A stretch of DNA of 64,000 nt from Desulfovibrio porci (lineage in GTDB: Bacteria > Desulfobacterota > Desulfovibrionia > Desulfovibrionales > Desulfovibrionaceae). The stretch is taken from positions 372,001 to 436,000 of the forward strand of contig NZ_VUMH01000001.1 in the NCBI RefSeq assembly GCF_009696265.1. Reading direction: 5' to 3'. The position numbers and the translations under genes were made by a program. Below are positions 9,372 to 19,516 of this stretch, piece after piece. The number at the start of each line of letters is the position of its first letter. Position 1 is the first letter of the stretch. The notes under the pieces are model-generated. The model made no database searches. It saw only the letters and a list, made by a program, of their open reading frames with translations, and was not told where the DNA came from.

Positions 9372-10775
9372 TTACTTAAACCAACCGGGCGCGAACACCT
9401 CGCGCGGATCCTCTTGATCTTCTGGAGGGTTTTGCCCCAGCGGCCCGGTGTTGATGGACATCTGCGGCAGCAAATTGCCGGTCAGAGCGCACAGCCTGTA
9501 TGCGCCCACCAGAATATTGCCGCGCGCAGTTTCCGCCTGCGTGGAGGAATTGTACAGCTCGCTTTCCGTGTCGAGCACGTCCAGCAGGCTGCGCTTGCCT
9601 ATCTGAAACTGTTCCAGATAGGCAGTGCGGGTATACTTGTTGTACTCAATGGCCTTAGAATAATGTTTATACTGTTCCTGAGCGGCCTGATAATTGGTCC
9701 AGGTGCTTTCAATATCCAGCTTCAGGTCGTCGATGTAGTTGTACATTACCTGCCGCGACTGGCGGATGCGCGCCGAAGCCGCCTTCCGCTCGGCCAGGTC
9801 CGCCCCGCTGTTGAAAATGTTCCAACGCACGGTGCCCAGCACGTCGAAGCTGTAGATCCAGCGGTCGCTGGCGCCACCCCGGTCCGTGTAATCCGGCCCT
9901 GCCTCCAGGTTGAACGTGGGATAAAAGGCGGAATCCGCCAATTCACGCTCTGCCCGGGTGGCCCGGATATCCTTCATGTAGGCGGCCAGCTTGGGATTGT
10001 GCTTCTGCGCCAGATCAAAAACCGGCTCCGGCCCCTTGAAGAGTTCGGGAGGCATGGTTACCGGCGCGAGTTTGCCGACGGCGGGCAAGCCGGTCAGCCG
10101 GGCGTAGGTTTCCTCAGCCACCAGCAGAGAAGCCTTGGCTTCGGAAAGGCTCGACAGCGCGCGGGAAAGACGGGACTGCGCCTGGCTCACATCGGCCGCC
10201 GTATCCGCGCCCAGATTGGCTCGGTCCTGGGCCTGCCCCAGAATGGCCTTGTGCTGGGCCACATTTTTCTCGGACAAGGCATAAATAGTACGGCGACGCA
10301 AAAGGTCAATGTGAGCGATAATGCCGTCCAGGGAAAGCGACGTGGCGGTATCGAAGACCCGGTCCTTGACCGAATCCAGAGTGGACTGCGCGCTGCGCAC
10401 ACGCGAACGGGTGGCGAAGCCGTCCCAGATGGGCTGAACCAGCTTGGCGCTGACCCCGGCCAGGCCCCACATCTGGGAATCCAGATCCTGGCCTCTGGTG
10501 GTGGAGTCGCTCAGAATACTGCCGCCGGCCCGGCCGGTGACGTCCACGCGAGGGCCGAAACCGGCTTTGGCCCGGTCCACTTCATGCTCAAGAACCTGAC
10601 GGTTTTCCAACATGCCCCGCAAACTGCGATGCGTGCGTAAAACGCCGTATACCGTGTCCTCAACGGTAATGGGTTGACCGGAAGGCGGCGGAGGGGGGTA
10701 AGCGGCTTCAGCCGCTAGGCCTGCCACGGGAAGCAGCAGCGCCAGGACAGAGAAGGAGAATGATGCTAGTTTCAC
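9372..10775 (-). CDS. TolC-family outer membrane channel of type I secretion
   Basis: A 467-residue outer-membrane efflux protein. A Sec signal peptide (MKLASFSFSVLALLLPVAGLAAEA) is followed by two repeated OEP halves rich in long helices, for example RANLGADTAADVSQAQSRLS and the matching IGKRSLLDVLDTESELYNSS typical of the TIGR01844 type I secretion subfamily. It starts with GTG behind a GGAG site. It is the first gene of the operon with the ABC exporter and HlyD, completing the three-part secretion conduit. The long AT-rich region upstream presumably holds its promoter. Confidence 0.93.
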   Translation of the reverse strand: MKLASFSFSVLALLLPVAGLAAEAAYPPPPPSGQPITVEDTVYGVLRTHRSLRGMLENRQVLEHEVDRAKAGFGPRVDVTGRAGGSILSDSTTRGQDLDSQMWGLAGVSAKLVQPIWDGFATRSRVRSAQSTLDSVKDRVFDTATSLSLDGIIAHIDLLRRRTIYALSEKNVAQHKAILGQAQDRANLGADTAADVSQAQSRLSRALSSLSEAKASLLVAEETYARLTGLPAVGKLAPVTMPPELFKGPEPVFDLAQKHNPKLAAYMKDIRATRAERELADSAFYPTFNLEAGPDYTDRGGASDRWIYSFDVLGTVRWNIFNSGADLAERKAASARIRQSRQVMYNYIDDLKLDIESTWTNYQAAQEQYKHYSKAIEYNKYTRTAYLEQFQIGKRSLLDVLDTESELYNSSTQAETARGNILVGAYRLCALTGNLLPQMSINTGPLGQNPPEDQEDPREVFAPGWFK

Positions 10776-11757
10776 GGTTCACTCCAGGTATCGGAAAACC
10801 ACCCCGTTGCGGAGGTTTTCCCGCTGATGGCATGCCGGCCACCATGGCCCACATTACCGCCGGGACAGGCGGGGTCCGTCAATCCCGCGCCGCAACGGCA
10901 CGCCATGCCACCGTCCTTTCAGGACAGTTATTTATTTTTACGGCACACAGTGATTTTTCTTTAGCATGCAAAAACTAAGAAAGTCCACATGATCGGAAAT
11001 TTTTTGTCTAGAAAAATGTTAGGGCAAAAAAAAATTTATCTAGAAAATCTTTTTTTTCCAATAGTTATAAATTTACAAACGACCATTGGCAAAAATAATT
11101 TTTACCCTCTTTTTGCTGAGAAATTTTTTAAAAAAATAAATTAAAATTACTTTTAATCAAAAATACACGATATAAAAAGTAATTAGTGCCATTATATCGG
11201 AAGGCTTTATTTTATTATAAATATAGTTTTATAGAAAATATTTACTGCAATGATGAACTGTTAACGCAAATAACTATATATTTTATATAGTATTACAATT
11301 ATGTTTTCAAATTGACTTTTTAAGAACAAAAAAGTAATTTATTTATTGTATAGAATGTGATATATATAACATCATATTAGTTTAGTGTATGCTGATTTTG
11401 TCAAATATTAATCCTCAAAATCTTTTAATCTGGAACATTACAGTATAAAATCTCAAATATCGTCTGCGATGCGCCGTATCGTCGCCGCCAATGCCGGCGG
11501 CGGCAAAGGACTTATGCGAAAATTAACGGCAGCGATAACTGTAACCGTATTTTTCGGCGGGATGAAGTTTTGAATATGAAATGTTCCAAAGGTTCTTTAG
11601 CTTCAAAACAAAAAATTTCAGGCTTTGACTTCAGAAATTGACTGAACTTTTGAAGCGGCAAGCGCTGCGATGTCGATATTTCATCAACATACCTACGCGG
11701 TAACTATGTAACATCTCTACCCGGACAGAAAAAAATTTTGGCAATACTGTTTATAGG
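10776..11757. other. AT-rich intergenic region (~980 bp)
   Basis: No convincing gene. From about 10930 to 11460 the composition is strikingly AT-rich, with runs of A and T on both strands, against GC-rich flanks. TCTAGAAAA occurs twice (near 11008 and 11039). The stretch after 11460 returns to mixed composition and contains a 34-codon ORF (11469-11573, beginning MRRIVAANAGGGKG) that I cannot assign. It separates the TolC operon from the HD-GYP gene. In related T1SS loci a large adhesin gene sits beside tolC; nothing like that is seen here. Confidence 0.7.
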
Positions 11758-12774
11758 TCATGCTCTGAATCCCTGCACCCTTCCGACATCCGCCGAAAGA
11801 GAAGGCAGCGGCCTGACTATGGGCCGCTGGGGCGTATCCGGACTGTTTTCAACCACCACGGCACGCTGACCGTCGTTTGTTTCCACCACGCTGCCCACAG
11901 GATACGCGCCCAGGCAACGGATGACATGTTCCAGCACCTCCCGGTCAAAAGCAACGCCGCTCAAATCGCGCAAACGCGCAAGAGCCAGGTGCGGCGGCAA
12001 AGACGCGCTGTACGGATGAGCACAGATCAGGGCGTCGTAACTATCCGCCACAGCAAGAATTTTGCCTGCCAGACTTATCTGGTCACCAGTCAGGCCCGCA
12101 GGGTAGCCCTTGCCGTCGACCCGCTCATGGTGCTCCACAATGCCCCGCAACACTTCGCGGCAGCGAATGTCGTGCGCCAGATAGCCGAGCGCCAGCACCG
12201 GGTGCTGGCGCAATGCTTCCCCGCCATCCTCCGCAAGAGGCTGCGGGCAATCCGCGATATACGGCAGCAGGGCCATGCCCACATCGCGGAACATGGCGGA
12301 CAAACCGAGATTTCGCGTCTGTTCCGGCGCCAGGCCGAGCTGAAGGCCGACCAGCAGGGAAAGAATGACTGTACGCACGCAATGCGCGGCCCGGTCTTCT
12401 CCGTCAAGATCGCACATCATAATGCCGAGCAGAGAGTTGTAGTTCCGGCGCAGAACATCGACAGTCTCGTCCAGCAACGCCCTGGCGCGGTCCAGGGGCG
12501 GCTGCCGCGCCATGTCGAATTCCAGCAGCATGCCGCTGCAAAAGGAAGACATGGCGCTAAAAATCCGTGAGGCCGCAAAATAGGTTTTCTCCAGCGGGAG
12601 CCGGGGAGGAATTTTGTCATAGCCTGGTGCGGAAGGCAGACGGAAATCCTGCGCGGGGAAACTCTTTCTCGGCACAATGACAGCACTTGTTGATGGTTCG
12701 CAACCGGGCACAGGCAACCTTCGGCGGCATCCCAAGATGGCCGTCGGCTGCCGGTATTCACAAGAAAGCGCCAT
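11758..12774 (-). CDS. HD-GYP-domain protein, HD altered to RD
   Basis: A 338-residue protein of the c-di-GMP phosphodiesterase class. The HD-GYP core covers about residues 120-285. The HD doublet reads RD (AMFRDVGMALLP), but RQHPVLALGYL, the VEHHERVDGKGYPAGL motif with HH and GYP, and ILAVADSYDAL are intact. One metal-binding His is therefore replaced and activity may be reduced. The tail (VGSVVETNDGQRAVVVENS) is the usual C-terminal beta segment. The N-terminal DUF3391-like part seems truncated and the start is uncertain (a Met 74 codons in is possible). It is divergent from the XRE regulator and beside the c-di-GMP/secretion cluster. Confidence 0.85.
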   Translation of the reverse strand: MALSCEYRQPTAILGCRRRLPVPGCEPSTSAVIVPRKSFPAQDFRLPSAPGYDKIPPRLPLEKTYFAASRIFSAMSSFCSGMLLEFDMARQPPLDRARALLDETVDVLRRNYNSLLGIMMCDLDGEDRAAHCVRTVILSLLVGLQLGLAPEQTRNLGLSAMFRDVGMALLPYIADCPQPLAEDGGEALRQHPVLALGYLAHDIRCREVLRGIVEHHERVDGKGYPAGLTGDQISLAGKILAVADSYDALICAHPYSASLPPHLALARLRDLSGVAFDREVLEHVIRCLGAYPVGSVVETNDGQRAVVVENSPDTPQRPIVRPLPSLSADVGRVQGFRA

Positions 12775-12877
12775 TTCGGCAGTACGCCTTTTGTGCTGTT
12801 TTTTTGCCTAATACAGTTTTTAGATATAGTCAATACGTCTTTTAGTGCATTTTTTTTACCGCCTCCAACTGACAAGT

Positions 12878-13264
12878 ATGCGTAAAAAGGATACGCGGGA
12901 GGTCCAGGTGTCCCAGGCGACTCGAAAACTAGCAAAGCTGGTCGGAAGCAATATCCAGGAACGGCGCAAAAAATTGGGTCTGACCCAGGAATGTCTGGCG
13001 GAAAAAATCGGCGTGGGCCAGCAATCACTTTCGCGTATGGAGCGCGGCGATATCGCCCCCAAACTGGAACGTCTACCGGATGTTGCCGCGACCCTGCGTT
13101 GCTCCGTGGCTGATCTTTTCCGCGTGTCGGGCACGGATGATCACGCCCTGACGCGCGCGCTGGAGGATTCGCTGACCGGCCTCACCGACAGAGAAAAGGA
13201 ATATCTGGTGCGGATGACAGGCGATCTAGCCGCCCTGCTGCGGGAGTCCAGAAAGTCGGAATAG
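12878..13264 (+). CDS. XRE-family helix-turn-helix regulator
   Basis: A 128-residue DNA-binding protein. The HTH (VGSNIQERRKKLGLTQECLAEKIGVGQQSLSRMERG, written here in pieces: NIQERRKKLGLTQECLAEK, then VGQQSLSRMERG) is at about residues 18-60. The C-terminal helical tail (LTDREKEYLVRMTGDLAALL) is likely for dimerisation. It may start 11 codons upstream at 12845; neither start has a clear ribosome site. The divergent AT-rich gap to the HD-GYP gene (12775-12877) is the likely control region for both genes. Target genes are unknown. Confidence 0.85.
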   Translation: MRKKDTREVQVSQATRKLAKLVGSNIQERRKKLGLTQECLAEKIGVGQQSLSRMERGDIAPKLERLPDVAATLRCSVADLFRVSGTDDHALTRALEDSLTGLTDREKEYLVRMTGDLAALLRESRKSE

Positions 13265-13376
13265 ACCATTTCATCATTAAAGAACGTCGAAGCGCACTGG
13301 CGACTGGCCCCATATCCACCGGGCAATGGAAATTTGCCAGCGCGTTCTCCAGGACCGGCCGATCCGGATGGATGCC

Positions 13377-15854
13377 TCAGCGTCCGAGCCAGTGCTCCAG
13401 CACCGCGAACAGCCTGCGGGGATCAATGGGCTTTGTCAGATGGTCATTCATACCGGCGGCCAGACTTTTTTCCCAGTCGCCGCGCATGGCGTGGGCCGTC
13501 ATGGCTATGATCGGCAGATCAGCGGGGACATCCCGCAGGGCGCGGATGCGCCGGGTGGCCTCCAGACCGTCCATCAGCGGCATCTGGACATCCATGAGGA
13601 TCAGGTCATAACGGGACGCGGCGACGGCCTGCACGGCCTCCTCGCCGTTGGCGGCCATGGTCACCTCCACACCGGTCTCGGCCAGCATGGCCGTAGCCAC
13701 TTCCTGATTGATTTCATTGTCTTCCACCAGCAGCACGCGCTTGCCCGGCAGATAAACGGCGGGGGCGGCCTCCGCTTCCGGCCAGACCGCAGGAACGGCG
13801 GCGTCCGGCAGGCGGAACGGCAGATGGAAGCTGAAGATGCTGCCGCGGCCCGGCTCGCTGGCCACGCTGATGTCGCCGCCCATCATTTCCACCAGTTCCT
13901 TGCAGATCACCAGGCCCAGGCCCGTGCCGCCGTAACGCCGGGTGATGGAGGAATCGGACTGCGCAAACGGCTTGAAAATACGCGCCACTTCCTCACGGCT
14001 CATGCCGATGCCCGTATCCCGCACCTCGAACAACGCCAGCACGCTGTCTTTATGGCGGCGGCGCGGAGCCACGGACACCGTCACCATACCCCGCTCCGTG
14101 AACTTCACGGCATTGCTTACCAGATTGAGCAGCACCTGGCTGACCCGCAAGGCGTCGCCCACCAGATCGCAGGGCATGTCCGGCGACATCGTGACCGACA
14201 GGCCGATGCCCTTTTCGGCGGCGCGCACGCCGGTCACGTTTCTGATGTCGTCCAGCATGTCCACCAGGGAGAAAGGGACCGCCTCAATGTCGAATTTGCC
14301 GGATTCGATTTTGGAAAAATCCAGGATGTCGTTGATGATGCCCAGCAGATTGCGGGCCGCCTGCCGGCTTTTACCCAGATAATCACGCTGCTGCTCCGTC
14401 AATTCCGTGTTCAGCAACAGGTGACACATGCCCATTATGGCGTTCATGGGCGTGCGGATTTCATGGCTCATCCGGGCCAGAAAATCGCTTTTGGCCCTGG
14501 TGGCCGCCTCCGCCTCGTCCTTGGCCAGCCGCAACGCCCGGTACAGTTCGTGTCTGCGGATGCTCGCGCCCAGCAGAATGCCCGCCGCGCGCAGGGCCTC
14601 CTCTTCCGCGCCGCTCCATTGCCGTTCGCAATGACAATCGTCAAAGCCGATGAAGCCCCAGACGTCGCCATCCAGAAAAATGGGCGTCACCAGTAGGGAA
14701 AGCACGCCCTGCGGCCCAAGAATTTCCCGTTCGCTCCGGGACATCCGGCGCACCAGCCCCACCACCGAGCGCCCCTCGCTGAAAGCGCTCTTCCAGGTGG
14801 GCATGATGTCGTCATAGGAGACATTTTTGACCAGTGTTCTGTGATGCTGGGACGCCGCGCCACCGGCCCATTCATAGAGCTGATCGCAGTAGAGGCGGCC
14901 GTCCGCGCCGCGCCGGTTGCCCCAGACATAGGTTCGATCCGCCTTGACCGCCGTGCCCAACGCGGCCAGCATTCTGTGGGCCGTTCCGTCAATGTCCCCG
15001 TTGTCCTCGCCCAGCAGCAGCATTTCGGCGGCCTTGTTGACCACCCGCAACAGGCTGTTGCTGTGCCGCAGCTCATCATTGCGCATGCGCAGAGCTTCCT
15101 CCAGCCGCCGGATTTCGCGCAATTCATAGACATAGCTGGCCACATAGCATTCGCCCCGGATTTCCAGCCGCTCCAGCGAAACCTCCACGGGCATGAGTTC
15201 ACCCGTGATGGTGCAGTGAGTCCAGGGGAATTTGACGTGCCCGTCCACAAAAGCCCGGCGCAGCTTCCGGAGGATTGTCGGCCTGGAGGGATTCCCGTCG
15301 TGTTGCCGTTTCGGCGAAAGCTCGAAAAAGCGCTCCAGAAAAGCCTGCTTGTCCGGCAGGCCGAACAGACGGAAGGCCGCCTCGTTGCAGTCCACAAGCT
15401 GCATGCGGGCGTCCCACAGGCTGTAAATGATGGGGGCCATATCCAGACATTGCCTGAGGCGTTCGCTGAGGGATTCGGAAGCATACGCGCGGAAGGCGGT
15501 GACGTCATGCAGCATCAACCAGCAGCAGGGCTGCCCGGCCATGTCACGCATGACCAGACGCAGAAAAAAGAAACGCTCTTCCGCGCCGCCGCCCGTGGAC
15601 AGCAAGGTTTCAGCCGCGTCCCCGGCCAGCGCTTTTTCCCAGGCGGCCTGAAAATTTCTGCGCTGCTGTCCGTTCAGGCCCGCGCCGAAAAAGCCCCCCA
15701 CGGGGAAGTGCTCCACGCTGAACGGCGGCGGCAGTTCCGGTCCGGCGAACAGCACGCGCTGCTCCATGTCCAGAATCAGCAGCGGGCAGGGGGAAAGGCG
15801 AAGCAAGCCTTCCGCGCCGGGATACGCATCGCGCAGAAAAATACGCTCATCCAC
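13377..15854 (-). CDS. Hybrid sensor histidine kinase (PAS-PAS-GAF-HisKA-HATPase-REC)
   Basis: An 825-residue apparently cytosolic kinase. PAS-like regions occupy about residues 10-270, a GAF domain about 280-450, the dimerisation helix carries the phospho-His in [11 protein letters not shown] (about 465), the ATPase has the N-box [13 protein letters not shown] and G-boxes DTGIGM and [20 protein letters not shown], and a C-terminal receiver has the phospho-Asp in [13 protein letters not shown] (about residue 755). The GTG start at 15854 is chosen because GGAG lies 8 bp upstream; a TTG at 15896 is the alternative. No membrane segment is seen, so the signal is probably cytosolic. There is no HPt or separate response regulator nearby, so its partner must lie elsewhere. 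Confidence 0.93.
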   Translation of the reverse strand: MDERIFLRDAYPGAEGLLRLSPCPLLILDMEQRVLFAGPELPPPFSVEHFPVGGFFGAGLNGQQRRNFQAAWEKALAGDAAETLLSTGGGAEERFFFLRLVMRDMAGQPCCWLMLHDVTAFRAYASESLSERLRQCLDMAPIIYSLWDARMQLVDCNEAAFRLFGLPDKQAFLERFFELSPKRQHDGNPSRPTILRKLRRAFVDGHVKFPWTHCTITGELMPVEVSLERLEIRGECYVASYVYELREIRRLEEALRMRNDELRHSNSLLRVVNKAAEMLLLGEDNGDIDGTAHRMLAALGTAVKADRTYVWGNRRGADGRLYCDQLYEWAGGAASQHHRTLVKNVSYDDIMPTWKSAFSEGRSVVGLVRRMSRSEREILGPQGVLSLLVTPIFLDGDVWGFIGFDDCHCERQWSGAEEEALRAAGILLGASIRRHELYRALRLAKDEAEAATRAKSDFLARMSHEIRTPMNAIMGMCHLLLNTELTEQQRDYLGKSRQAARNLLGIINDILDFSKIESGKFDIEAVPFSLVDMLDDIRNVTGVRAAEKGIGLSVTMSPDMPCDLVGDALRVSQVLLNLVSNAVKFTERGMVTVSVAPRRRHKDSVLALFEVRDTGIGMSREEVARIFKPFAQSDSSITRRYGGTGLGLVICKELVEMMGGDISVASEPGRGSIFSFHLPFRLPDAAVPAVWPEAEAAPAVYLPGKRVLLVEDNEINQEVATAMLAETGVEVTMAANGEEAVQAVAASRYDLILMDVQMPLMDGLEATRRIRALRDVPADLPIIAMTAHAMRGDWEKSLAAGMNDHLTKPIDPRRLFAVLEHWLGR

Positions 15855-15948
15855 AAGACTGCTCCACCGGCGGGGCCGCCGCCATGTTTTGATCAATACA
15901 AGTCAACAGCCTGATTTTATGAGATAATCCTCATAATCCAGAGGACTG

Positions 15949-15991
15949 CCAGCGGTCCGGCCCCCCTTCCATGCCGGAGCCGGACCGCTGG
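15949..15991 (-). terminator. terminator after osmC
   Basis: A perfect 13-bp inverted repeat (15949-15961 with 15979-15991, arm CCAGCGGTCCGGC) lies between the OsmC stop and the histidine kinase start, both leftward. No long T-run follows. Confidence 0.6.
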
Positions 15992-16013
15992 GAAACACGG
16001 AAAAAATGGCGGG

Positions 16014-16424
16014 CTATTGCCGCCAGTTGAAGGTGAAGACCTGCTCCACGTCCGGATGCAAGCTCAAATGCACGGGGCAGGTGTGCGCGGCGCGCTCCAT
16101 GACGATTTTTTCCTTTTCGCTGTACGGCCGGTCAGGCATGGTGAAAATCACTTCCACTTTGCCGATGCGGCGAGGGTCCGCGCTCATGCTCTTGGTGATT
16201 TCCATTTCCGCGCCGGTCACATCCACACCGTGATTCTGAGCATACAGGCCAATGATGGTCATGGCGCAGGCGCCCAAGGCCGTGGCGCAGAGGTCCGTGG
16301 GCGAAAAAGCCTGACCTTTGCCGTGATTGTCCACCGGAGCGTCGGTGATGATCTTCGTGCCGCTTTGCATATGCGTGCATTCCACGCGCAGATCGCCCAG
16401 ATACTTGGCGCTGATGGTAGCCAT
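16014..16424 (-). CDS. OsmC/Ohr-family peroxiredoxin
   Basis: A 136-residue OsmC-fold protein. Both redox cysteines are present: the first in LCATALGACAMTI, the second in AAHTCPVHLSLHPDVEQ. These enzymes reduce organic hydroperoxides in the cytoplasm, a plausible oxidative-stress function for an anaerobe. The length is normal for the family. The OsmC or YhfA-like subgroup fits better than Ohr, but I cannot separate them surely. It is a single gene with its own terminator; mntP lies 35 bp upstream in the same direction and may be co-transcribed. Confidence 0.88.
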   Translation of the reverse strand: MATISAKYLGDLRVECTHMQSGTKIITDAPVDNHGKGQAFSPTDLCATALGACAMTIIGLYAQNHGVDVTGAEMEITKSMSADPRRIGKVEVIFTMPDRPYSEKEKIVMERAAHTCPVHLSLHPDVEQVFTFNWRQ

Positions 16425-16459
16425 GCGCTTCTCCTTATATTATGAGGTTGCTTCGTTGA

Positions 16460-17041
16460 TTAGTCAAAAACGTGATGTTCCCGTAAAATATTGCAGGCAA
16501 TGGCCAGCAGGGTCAGGCCGCCGAGCAGCTCGGCCCAGCCGTTCAGAGCGCAGAGCCGGGCCAGGGATTTGCCCAGATACAGTCCGCAGGCCGTGATCAG
16601 GGCGCAGACCACGCCGATGAGCGCCGCCGGTCCCCAGATGGGCGTTTGCAGCAAGGCGAAGGACAGGCCCACGGCCAGCGCGTCAAGACTGGTGGCCACC
16701 CCCAGAATCCACAGGTTGCGCCCGGCGGCGGGGTCCGTGGCGGGGCAACTGCATTCGCGGTCTTTCAGCGGCTTCAGAGCGGAACGGAGCATATTGCCGC
16801 CCACCCAGGCCAGCAGGGCAAAGGCGATCCAGTGATCCCAGGCCTCCATGTATTCGCGCACGGACAGGCCCAGATACCAGCCCAGCACGGGCATGAGAAA
16901 CTGGAAAAAGCCGAAGCAGGCGGACAGACGGACATAGTGGCGGGGATCCGGCGCGCGCAGGGCGCAACCTGAAGCCACCGCCACGGCGAAGGCGTCCATG
17001 GACAGGGCCACGGCCAGCAGCAAAACAGTATACAACGGCAT
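16460..17041 (-). CDS. mntP: MntP-like manganese efflux pump
   Basis: A 193-residue six-helix membrane protein of the MntP (DUF204) family. It has the paired Asp-containing motifs typical of the family, LSMDAFAVAVASG in helix 1 and TSLDALAVGLSFALL in the second half. The family exports Mn(II) and prevents Mn toxicity. The loop DRECSCPATDPAAG carries two Cys that could touch metal. I looked upstream for a yybP-ykoY manganese riboswitch and saw no match. The 121-bp gap to 17163 is shared with a divergent membrane-protein gene. Confidence 0.9.
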   Translation of the reverse strand: MPLYTVLLLAVALSMDAFAVAVASGCALRAPDPRHYVRLSACFGFFQFLMPVLGWYLGLSVREYMEAWDHWIAFALLAWVGGNMLRSALKPLKDRECSCPATDPAAGRNLWILGVATSLDALAVGLSFALLQTPIWGPAALIGVVCALITACGLYLGKSLARLCALNGWAELLGGLTLLAIACNILREHHVFD

Positions 17042-17162
17042 ATCTCATCCCCACGGCGCGGCGCATCCCTGCGGAACGCAAGCGCATCAGTATAAGTAAA
17101 GCCATCGCCGGGAGCAAGCCCGCCCCTTGCGGATCCCCCCGCCGCAGGGTACAAAACGGCCC

Positions 17163-18134
17163 ATGCAAGTTCTTTCGCTCTGGACCATCCTACCGTTATG
17201 GTGCAACAGCCTGCTGGGCATCGGCATGAACGCCGCCGCAGCCCTGCCACTGATAATCGCGCTGACCCTGCTCATCGGACGGCGCGCTCAGGCCCGTTTC
17301 TGCGCCTATGGCGCGTCCCGGCTGGCCGGGCTGGCCTTCGGCCTGTCCTGGCTCGGCCTGCCTGTCATGCTTGGCTCCCTGTACGGTCTGCTGTCCGGCC
17401 TGCGCGCCGCCGGTCACAATATGACTGACATTTCTTTCGGCAGTCCGGCCATGCTGTCCTACAGCCTGCCCCTCCTGCTCTGGCTGACCGGCATCATTTG
17501 CGCCGGTCTGCTTCGCCGCGCCTGCGCAGGCGCTCCCCTGCCCCCGCGCCGCCGTCCGCAGGAGGACCGCTACACCACAAGCATGATCAACGGACGGCTG
17601 TGGCTCTGCGGCCTGACGGCCCTGTGCCTTTTCTCCACCTACGTCCTCCGCGACTGGCCGTTCATCGCCCTGCCGCCGGGCATGGATCTCGGCCAGGCGG
17701 CAACGGCGGTGTTCAGCAACGCCCTGCACAAATATTTCATGGCCTTCGCCCCGGCCGGAGCCCTGGCCTTGCTCTTTTTGCTGCGCGCGCGGCACGGCGC
17801 GGCGGCGGCCGGTTTCGACGAGGTTCAGACGGCCCTGGCCACGCGCTGGTGCGCTCTCTGGGCCACAGTGGGCTATATCCCCTTCTGCCTGGACCGCTGG
17901 GGGATAATTCTGGGCTATCTGTTGCGGGGCACGCCGCCGGACTGGCTGTTGGCACAGGCCTATGCCCTGATTCCGCTTACGGCGGCCGTGGCCTGTTGGG
18001 GCACGCTGCTGGGCATGGCCAATCCCCTGCGCCGCTCCTGGCTCATCGGGCTGGGCGTCGCGCTGCTGGCGCTCGGAGAAAGCCTGCCCTCCATCCTGAT
18101 GTTGTCCGCATGGTTCGCGCAATCCGCATTCTGA
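17163..18134 (+). CDS. Polytopic membrane protein, unknown function
   Basis: A 323-residue hydrophobic protein with about eight predicted membrane helices (for example AALPLIIALTLLIG, GLAFGLSWLGLPVMLGSLYG, LALLFLLRARHG, LIPLTAAVACWGTLLG). The ATG at 17163 is preferred to one 12 codons upstream. I recognise no catalytic motif; Trp and Tyr positions suggest a haem- or quinone-associated or transport membrane domain, but that is a guess. Its 3' end overlaps the next gene by 25 bp, so the two are translationally coupled and probably work together in the envelope. Confidence 0.6.
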   Translation: MQVLSLWTILPLWCNSLLGIGMNAAAALPLIIALTLLIGRRAQARFCAYGASRLAGLAFGLSWLGLPVMLGSLYGLLSGLRAAGHNMTDISFGSPAMLSYSLPLLLWLTGIICAGLLRRACAGAPLPPRRRPQEDRYTTSMINGRLWLCGLTALCLFSTYVLRDWPFIALPPGMDLGQAATAVFSNALHKYFMAFAPAGALALLFLLRARHGAAAAGFDEVQTALATRWCALWATVGYIPFCLDRWGIILGYLLRGTPPDWLLAQAYALIPLTAAVACWGTLLGMANPLRRSWLIGLGVALLALGESLPSILMLSAWFAQSAF

Positions 18135-19429
18135 CGCTCTGCCTGGCCTCCGCCCTGTTTTGCGGTCTGCCATGCGTTTTGACCGACGGCGCCGCAGAGC
18201 GAGTCGCAAGGGACGATGCCGCCCTCCGGGAGACAGCGGATGCCGTCCGGCTGCTGCTCATCCTGGCCCCGGCCCGGATTGCGCCGGACAAGACCGCCGC
18301 CCAGCAAGACTTCATCAACGCTTTCCCCACGGAAGCGGCGGCTTTTGCGGCCAGTCTGCGCCTCACCGGCGACGCGCCCCTGGACTGGCTGCTGGGCCTG
18401 GCGCGGGCCGACAACCGCGCCCTGCGGCAAGCCGCCCGCCAACGCCTGCGCGCTGTGGACCCCATGCGGCTGATCCGGGCGGCGGACAGAATCTACGCGG
18501 CCATCGGCGCCTGGCCCTGCCAGGATTTTCTGGAGCTGGCCCGCTCCCCGGATCCGCTGGTGAGCCTGGGAACGCTGCTCCTGGCCAGGGATATGACCTC
18601 TGCCGAAAAAGGCCGTGCCGCGCTGGAGAGCCTGCGCCCCGACGACGGCCCGGACGTCCGCCTGCTCAAACTGGCCGCCGTGGTGGCCTGGAACGGCGAA
18701 GAGGCCGTTCCGGAGGCGGCCCTGGAATTTGTGCGCGCCTTTCCGGACAATCCGCGTGATCTGGCCCGCCTGCTCACCCTGGAAAACTCCCTCTGCCGTT
18801 ACGAAAACAGCCTGGCGCTCACCCTCCTGCGCGACCTGGCCCGCGACGGCCCGCCGCAGCTCAAAATGGCCGCCGACGCCAAATGGCGTGGGGCGCGCAC
18901 CCTACGCCGCGCGTCCCTGCCGCCGTCCGCGCCTGTGAGCGCGCGCAATCTGGCCCAGGCCCTGTTGCCGCTTTTCGCCGACCCGGACCCGGACGTCAGC
19001 GCCACGGCCATGCTTTACGCGGCACGACTGGAGGCCCCCGGCCCCCTGCGGGCCTGGCTGCTTAAACGCGCCGCGCCGGAAGACAGCCCCCTGCGCAAAA
19101 CACTCACAGCCTATTGCCTGGCCCGCTGGAGTCCCCTGAACCAGGACCGGCAGCTGGCTTTTCTGCGCCGGATGTTCATCAACTGGGAGACGTTCTGGCA
19201 ACTGGTGTTATTTGAGGATTTCACGGCCCTGGCCGCGCACGGTCCCAGCCTGGACTGGGTCTGCCGCCTGAGCCTCAGCCCGGAAACCGAGGCCCGGAGG
19301 GAGGCCAGGGACAATCTGCTGGCCGTACACCTGAGCCTGGCCAGGGAACGCCGGGAGGGACGCCTGGACGCCCACAAAAACCAGGTGGACCGCCGTATTT
19401 TCGCGGCCATTTCACACTGGGACGAATGA
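18110..19429 (+). CDS. Exported HEAT-like repeat protein, unknown function
   Basis: A 439-residue protein with an N-terminal signal peptide (ILTLCLASALFCGLPCVLT) and an otherwise alpha-helical, Ala/Leu-rich sequence. Recurring helix pairs such as RADNRALRQAARQRLRAV and FADPDPDVSATAMLYAARL resemble HEAT/ARM repeats. The ATG at 18110 is inside the end of the preceding membrane-protein gene. It is probably a periplasmic scaffold partner of that protein; no enzymatic motif is visible. Confidence 0.65.
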   Translation: MVRAIRILTLCLASALFCGLPCVLTDGAAERVARDDAALRETADAVRLLLILAPARIAPDKTAAQQDFINAFPTEAAAFAASLRLTGDAPLDWLLGLARADNRALRQAARQRLRAVDPMRLIRAADRIYAAIGAWPCQDFLELARSPDPLVSLGTLLLARDMTSAEKGRAALESLRPDDGPDVRLLKLAAVVAWNGEEAVPEAALEFVRAFPDNPRDLARLLTLENSLCRYENSLALTLLRDLARDGPPQLKMAADAKWRGARTLRRASLPPSAPVSARNLAQALLPLFADPDPDVSATAMLYAARLEAPGPLRAWLLKRAAPEDSPLRKTLTAYCLARWSPLNQDRQLAFLRRMFINWETFWQLVLFEDFTALAAHGPSLDWVCRLSLSPETEARREARDNLLAVHLSLARERREGRLDAHKNQVDRRIFAAISHWDE

Positions 19430-19516
19430 GCGGCCGTCCGCGCGGGCTTGCCCGGCGGCGCTTCAGGGCTTATCCTGACGCAGGATCGTTCCACTTTACC
19501 GCCACGGAGGGACCAC

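Noticed and set aside
17042..17162. Possible yybP-ykoY manganese riboswitch before mntP
   Set aside because: I could not match the conserved core on the minus strand and the gap is short.
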